Shown here: positions 61,324 to 64,000 of the stretch, one piece after another
How positions within the stretch are numbered: position 1 is the stretch's first letter
How the letters are laid out: each line of letters starts with the position of its first letter
DNA from: Thiodiazotropha sp037384425
GTDB lineage: Bacteria; Pseudomonadota; Gammaproteobacteria; Chromatiales; Chromatiaceae
Direction of reading: 5' to 3'
DNA length: 64,000 nt
Assembly: GCA_037384425.1 (NCBI GenBank)
Contig: JARROA010000003.1
Location: forward strand, 1 to 64,000
Notes under the pieces: generated by a model
Databases searched by the model: none
What the model was told of the DNA's origin: nothing
The model's input: the letters and a program-made list of their open reading frames with translations, nothing else
Position numbers and translations under genes: made by a program

Positions 61324-62370
61324 TCAATTGTCTCTGTCCGCTTCCTGGCGGATGGACTTTCGCTCCATCTCCAGATATTCCTGCAGACCTTTGGTCCGTT
61401 TTCGCTGCGCCCAGTGGGTGACCTTCAGCGAGTAGTTGCCGTCGGAAACCCCCAGACGCGCCTTGAAGATCGGCACATCGGCGGCCTCCACATCCACCTC
61501 TTCCGGCATGTCGAAGGGGATGATGTCGCCCTTTTTGAGATTAGCCAGTTGCTTTACTGTCATCTCCACCTCGGCCAGGCTGCTGGCGAGTTCCACATGG
61601 GCGCCGAGGATCTCTTCGCGCAGAGAGTGTTCCCAGCGCTCATCCCGCTCACCGCGGTCACTCTGCACGCCGGCATCGAGCAGCTCGCGAATCGGCTCCA
61701 GCATCGAATAGGGCATGCAGATGTGGAAATCGCCGCCACCGCTCTCCAGGTCGATATGAAAAGAGGTGACGACCACCACCTCGGAGGGGCTGACGATATT
61801 GGCGAATTGGGGATTGACCTCGGATCCGCTGTATTCGAAATTGACCCGGAACACCGGCCGCCAGGCCTGCGACAGGTCCTCGAAGGCCCGTTTCAGCAAC
61901 AACTGGATGACCCGGTTCTCGGTCGGTGTGAAGTCGCGGCCCTCGATCTTGGTATGGAAACGTCCGGTGCCGCCGAAGTAGTTGTCCACCACACTGAAGA
62001 CCAACTTGGGGTCGATCACGAACAGCCCTTTACCGCGCAGGGGCGGCACCTTGATCATGTTGAGACTGGTCGGCACGAACAGGCTGTGCACGAACTCCGA
62101 GAACTTCTGCATCTGGATTCCGGAGACCGACAGGTCGGCGGTGCGACGCAACATGTTGAAGAGGCTGGTGCGGAACAGACGGGCGAAGCGCTCGTTGATC
62201 ATCTCCAGCGTCGGCAGACGACCGCGTACGATACGGTCCTGGCTGGTGAAGTCGTAGGAGTTGACACCCTCGCCGTCACCGACATCGGTCTCGGTCGCGA
62301 CATCGCCGTTATCGACGCCATGCAACAGGGCATCGATCTCTTCTTGGGAAAGCAGGTCGTTGGCACTCAT
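61324..62370 (-). CDS. fliM: Flagellar motor switch protein FliM
   Basis: 348 residues. The N-terminal LSQEEIDALLHGV motif binds CheY-P. The middle domain has ERFARLFRTSLFNMLRRTAD and SLFVPTSLNMIKVPPLRGKG; the C-terminal SpoA domain contains VEMTVKQLANLKKGDIIPFD and VPIFKARLGVSDGNYSLKV. Length is slightly longer than the E. coli protein, as in Pseudomonas. Directly downstream of fliL. Confidence 0.95.
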   Translation of the reverse strand: MSANDLLSQEEIDALLHGVDNGDVATETDVGDGEGVNSYDFTSQDRIVRGRLPTLEMINERFARLFRTSLFNMLRRTADLSVSGIQMQKFSEFVHSLFVPTSLNMIKVPPLRGKGLFVIDPKLVFSVVDNYFGGTGRFHTKIEGRDFTPTENRVIQLLLKRAFEDLSQAWRPVFRVNFEYSGSEVNPQFANIVSPSEVVVVTSFHIDLESGGGDFHICMPYSMLEPIRELLDAGVQSDRGERDERWEHSLREEILGAHVELASSLAEVEMTVKQLANLKKGDIIPFDMPEEVDVEAADVPIFKARLGVSDGNYSLKVTHWAQRKRTKGLQEYLEMERKSIRQEADRDN

Positions 62371-62374
62371 GGCG

Positions 62375-62890
62375 TCACTGCATCACAAAGCTGGTGAAAA
62401 AGAGGGCCTCAACCTGGCCCGGGGCCTTCAACTTTTTGAGAATACGATTGAGTTCGTCCAGCATGCTCTGCTGGAGCGACTCCTTGGCGGCGCGCTGTTT
62501 CAGCTCCTGGGCATCCACGGTGGAGAGCAGGTTGAGCAGGTTGTGGCGGATCATGGGATCGTTGTGTTTGACGAACTCTTCCAGTTCGACGCCGTAGAAA
62601 CGCACGCTGACACCCACCTGCAGCAGGCTCGGACGTCCGGGCAGTGTAACTACGAACGGGGGATCCAGGGCCAGATAGTGCACCGGCCCCTTGTCGGATT
62701 CAGCCTTGCCGTCGGCCTGTTCGACCCCCCCTGCTCTGGCCTCGTCATCGGCACCGGAAAGCAGGAAATAGGCGGCCACGCCACCGCCAATCAGTAGCAG
62801 TGCTACCGCCGAAATGATGATGATGAGCTTGCTCTTGCCGGACTTCTCTTCGCCCAGATCGAGATCTTCATCCGTTTTCTCGTTCGCCAT
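62375..62890 (-). CDS. fliL: Flagellar basal-body associated protein FliL
   Basis: 171 residues. A cytoplasmic start (EKTDEDLDLGEEKSGKSK), a single membrane helix (LIIIISAVALLLIGGGVAAY) and a periplasmic domain with YLALDPPFVVTLPGRPSLLQ and VGVSVRFYGVELEEFVKHND, ending in VEALFFTSFVMQ. FliL aids stator function. ATG 62890 has GAGG nine bases upstream; starting at 62905 lacks this. First gene of the operon after the sigma-54 promoter. Confidence 0.93.
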   Translation of the reverse strand: MANEKTDEDLDLGEEKSGKSKLIIIISAVALLLIGGGVAAYFLLSGADDEARAGGVEQADGKAESDKGPVHYLALDPPFVVTLPGRPSLLQVGVSVRFYGVELEEFVKHNDPMIRHNLLNLLSTVDAQELKQRAAKESLQQSMLDELNRILKKLKAPGQVEALFFTSFVMQ

Positions 62891-62924
62891 GTCGCAGTTC
62901 CTCAATCAAGCTATGCACAGAAAT

Positions 62925-62939
62925 GCAAAATAAGTGCCA
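62925..62939 (-). promoter_or_regulatory. Sigma-54 (-24/-12) promoter of fliL operon
   Basis: Minus-strand TGGCACTTATTTTGC has TGGCAC and TTGC with 10 bases between GG and GC, a near-consensus match. It lies 35 bases before the fliL ATG, and matches the sigma-54 control of fliL-type operons in Pseudomonas and Vibrio. An AT-rich tract (62945-62990) follows on the upstream side. Confidence 0.85.
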
Positions 62940-63247
62940 CACGAAACCGCGATATATTTTTATTTATTTTCAGTAAGTTATTTTATCTAATTCCTGAAGA
63001 GCCAAATAGTTGACTGCCGGAAACCGCAAATTCAGGCAGTTTTTCGTCACTCGAAGGCCAGATACAGACGTGAACCCGGCGCCTGGCCTGATGATTCGGG
63101 CCACAGCCCCTCGGGCCCTCTAGGGTGTTGTCTCCATATAAACTGAGATTTCTATGTATTCGGTGCTTTGTATCTTTTATCCGAAATGATTAAGTGCTAT
63201 TAATAAATAAGATAACCAATTGACAACACAATAAATTTAGGATCTTT
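62940..63247. other. Divergent intergenic region between fliL and HDOD gene
   Basis: No gene is seen in these 308 bases. The part next to the fliL promoter is AT-rich (62945-62990), suited to bending or activator access. The part before the HDOD gene is also AT-rich, with TTGACA at 63220-63225, but no -10 at the right distance is evident. The middle, near 63080-63130, has GC-rich imperfect palindromes with no clear role. Confidence 0.4.
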
Positions 63248-64000
63248 GTGCCTAATTCCCCCGAGCAAAAGCCTTTCAGCGGGAGATTTGCCAATCTTCC
63301 GACACCACCGGCTGTTCTCATCCAGCTCATCGACAGTTGCAACGATCCCCATGTCAGTTTTGAGCGGCTGACCGAAATCATCCAACAGGATGCCGCCATC
63401 ACCTCCAAGGTGATCTCGGCCGCCAACTCGCCCTTCTATCGCCAGTGGCAGGAGATCACCAACCTCAATCGCCTGCTGGTCGTGATGGGCACACGCAGTG
63501 TCCGCACCATCGCCATCAATAGCGCGGTACAGCAGTTTTTCGGTCAACTCGGCAAATCGGCGGGGCGCGCGGTCGACCGCATCTGGTACTACTCCCTGGT
63601 CTGTGCCCACTGTGCCAAATCGCTGGCGGAGCTCACCACCTACCCCTCGCCCGACGAGGCCTATCTGGCCGGTCTGCTGCACCGCCTGGGACAGCTCGCC
63701 CTGCTGCAGAGCGATAGCGAAGCCTATGGTCCGCTGCTGGACGAGGGGTTGAGCGGTGAAGACCTGGCACAAGCGGAGAAAGAGCGCGTGGGCTACAGTT
63801 CCGCGGCGGTGGCCGCCGAACTGATCGACAGCTGGCAGCTCCACTCTTTCCTATCCGATGCCGTGCTCTACCAGCATGAGCCTGCCGCCTCCATCCTCGA
63901 CGGCTCGCATCTGGTCAAGCTGATCAATCTGGCCAGCGACCTGGCGCGTCTAGAAAAGGCGCCGGACAGTGGTGTGTTGGAGCGTGCCGACCTGCTGTTC
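63248..64000 (+). CDS. HDOD-domain protein, truncated by window end
   Basis: At least 251 residues, no stop in the window. FANLPTPPAVLIQLIDSCND and LTEIIQQDAAITSKVISAAN open an HDOD domain (phosphohydrolase-like without a full HD pair). LVVMGTRSVRTIAINSAVQQ, SLVCAHCAKSLAELTTYPSP and AYLAGLLHRLGQLALLQSDS follow. HDOD proteins are often signalling adapters tied to motility. GTG 63248 is the only usable start before the in-frame stop at 63221; AGGA lies five bases upstream. Further domains (for example GGDEF or GAF) might lie outside the window. Confidence 0.85.
   Translation, partial: MPNSPEQKPFSGRFANLPTPPAVLIQLIDSCNDPHVSFERLTEIIQQDAAITSKVISAANSPFYRQWQEITNLNRLLVVMGTRSVRTIAINSAVQQFFGQLGKSAGRAVDRIWYYSLVCAHCAKSLAELTTYPSPDEAYLAGLLHRLGQLALLQSDSEAYGPLLDEGLSGEDLAQAEKERVGYSSAAVAAELIDSWQLHSFLSDAVLYQHEPAASILDGSHLVKLINLASDLARLEKAPDSGVLERADLLF

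Noticed and set aside
1..64000. CRISPR arrays, insertion sequences, prophage integrase
   Set aside because: No regularly spaced repeats of CRISPR type, transposase or integrase genes were seen.

Overview
The window comes from a GC-rich gammaproteobacterium. The main evidence is a polar-flagellum and chemotaxis cluster of the Pseudomonas/Vibrio type: fliLMNOPQR-flhB-flhA-flhF-fleN-fliA-cheY-cheZ-cheA-cheB-motC-motD-parC-parP-cheW-DUF2802, with a sigma-54 promoter before fliL. I cannot name a genus. A marine or sulfur-oxidising lineage is only a guess.

Layout: (1) 1-2773, plus strand: the end of a glutathione peroxidase gene, a DUF3429 membrane protein, a TIGR01777 epimerase and an ABC1/AarF kinase-like protein. 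(2) 3039-38165, minus strand: one ~35 kb extracellular contractile injection system (eCIS) operon related to Afp/PVC. In transcription order it encodes a small winged-helix-like protein, a Pvc16-type cap, an unknown 385-aa protein, sheath 1 (very large), tube 1, sheath 2, tube 2, an Afp6-like small protein, a LysM baseplate protein, a spike split into gpD-like and gpV-like genes, a beta-helix protein where a PAAR tip is expected, gp25, a gpJ-like baseplate protein, a tail-protein-I/NHL fusion, three paralogous appendage proteins, a small coiled coil, a tape-measure protein, an AAA+ ATPase, and two DUF4157 proteins separated by a 319-aa unknown. (3) 38534-39925: a sigma-54 activator beside a near-consensus -24/-12 promoter for the eCIS operon. 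(4) 40613-43315: tRNA-Ser(GGA), YbaK-family deacylase, a SAM methyltransferase, mobB and several non-coding repeats. (5) 43315-62939, minus strand: the flagellar/chemotaxis cluster. (6) 63248-64000: the start of an HDOD-domain gene, cut by the window end.

Working model: the activator switches on the eCIS operon through sigma-54. The structural genes build a contractile tube and sheath on a baseplate. The two DUF4157 proteins at the end of the operon look like cargo. The smaller carries a deaminase-like core (HAE plus a C-x6-C pair) and the larger ends in a possible PD-(D/E)xK nuclease motif; the protein between them is a candidate immunity factor. These cargo activities, the natural GAYTDA variant in the activator, the ~500-residue insertion in sheath 1 and the three-paralog appendage set are the most unusual parts of the window. 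In the flagellar cluster, flhB seems to have lost about 25 codons and shifted frame near its 3' end, while the conserved FlhB C-terminus survives in another frame.
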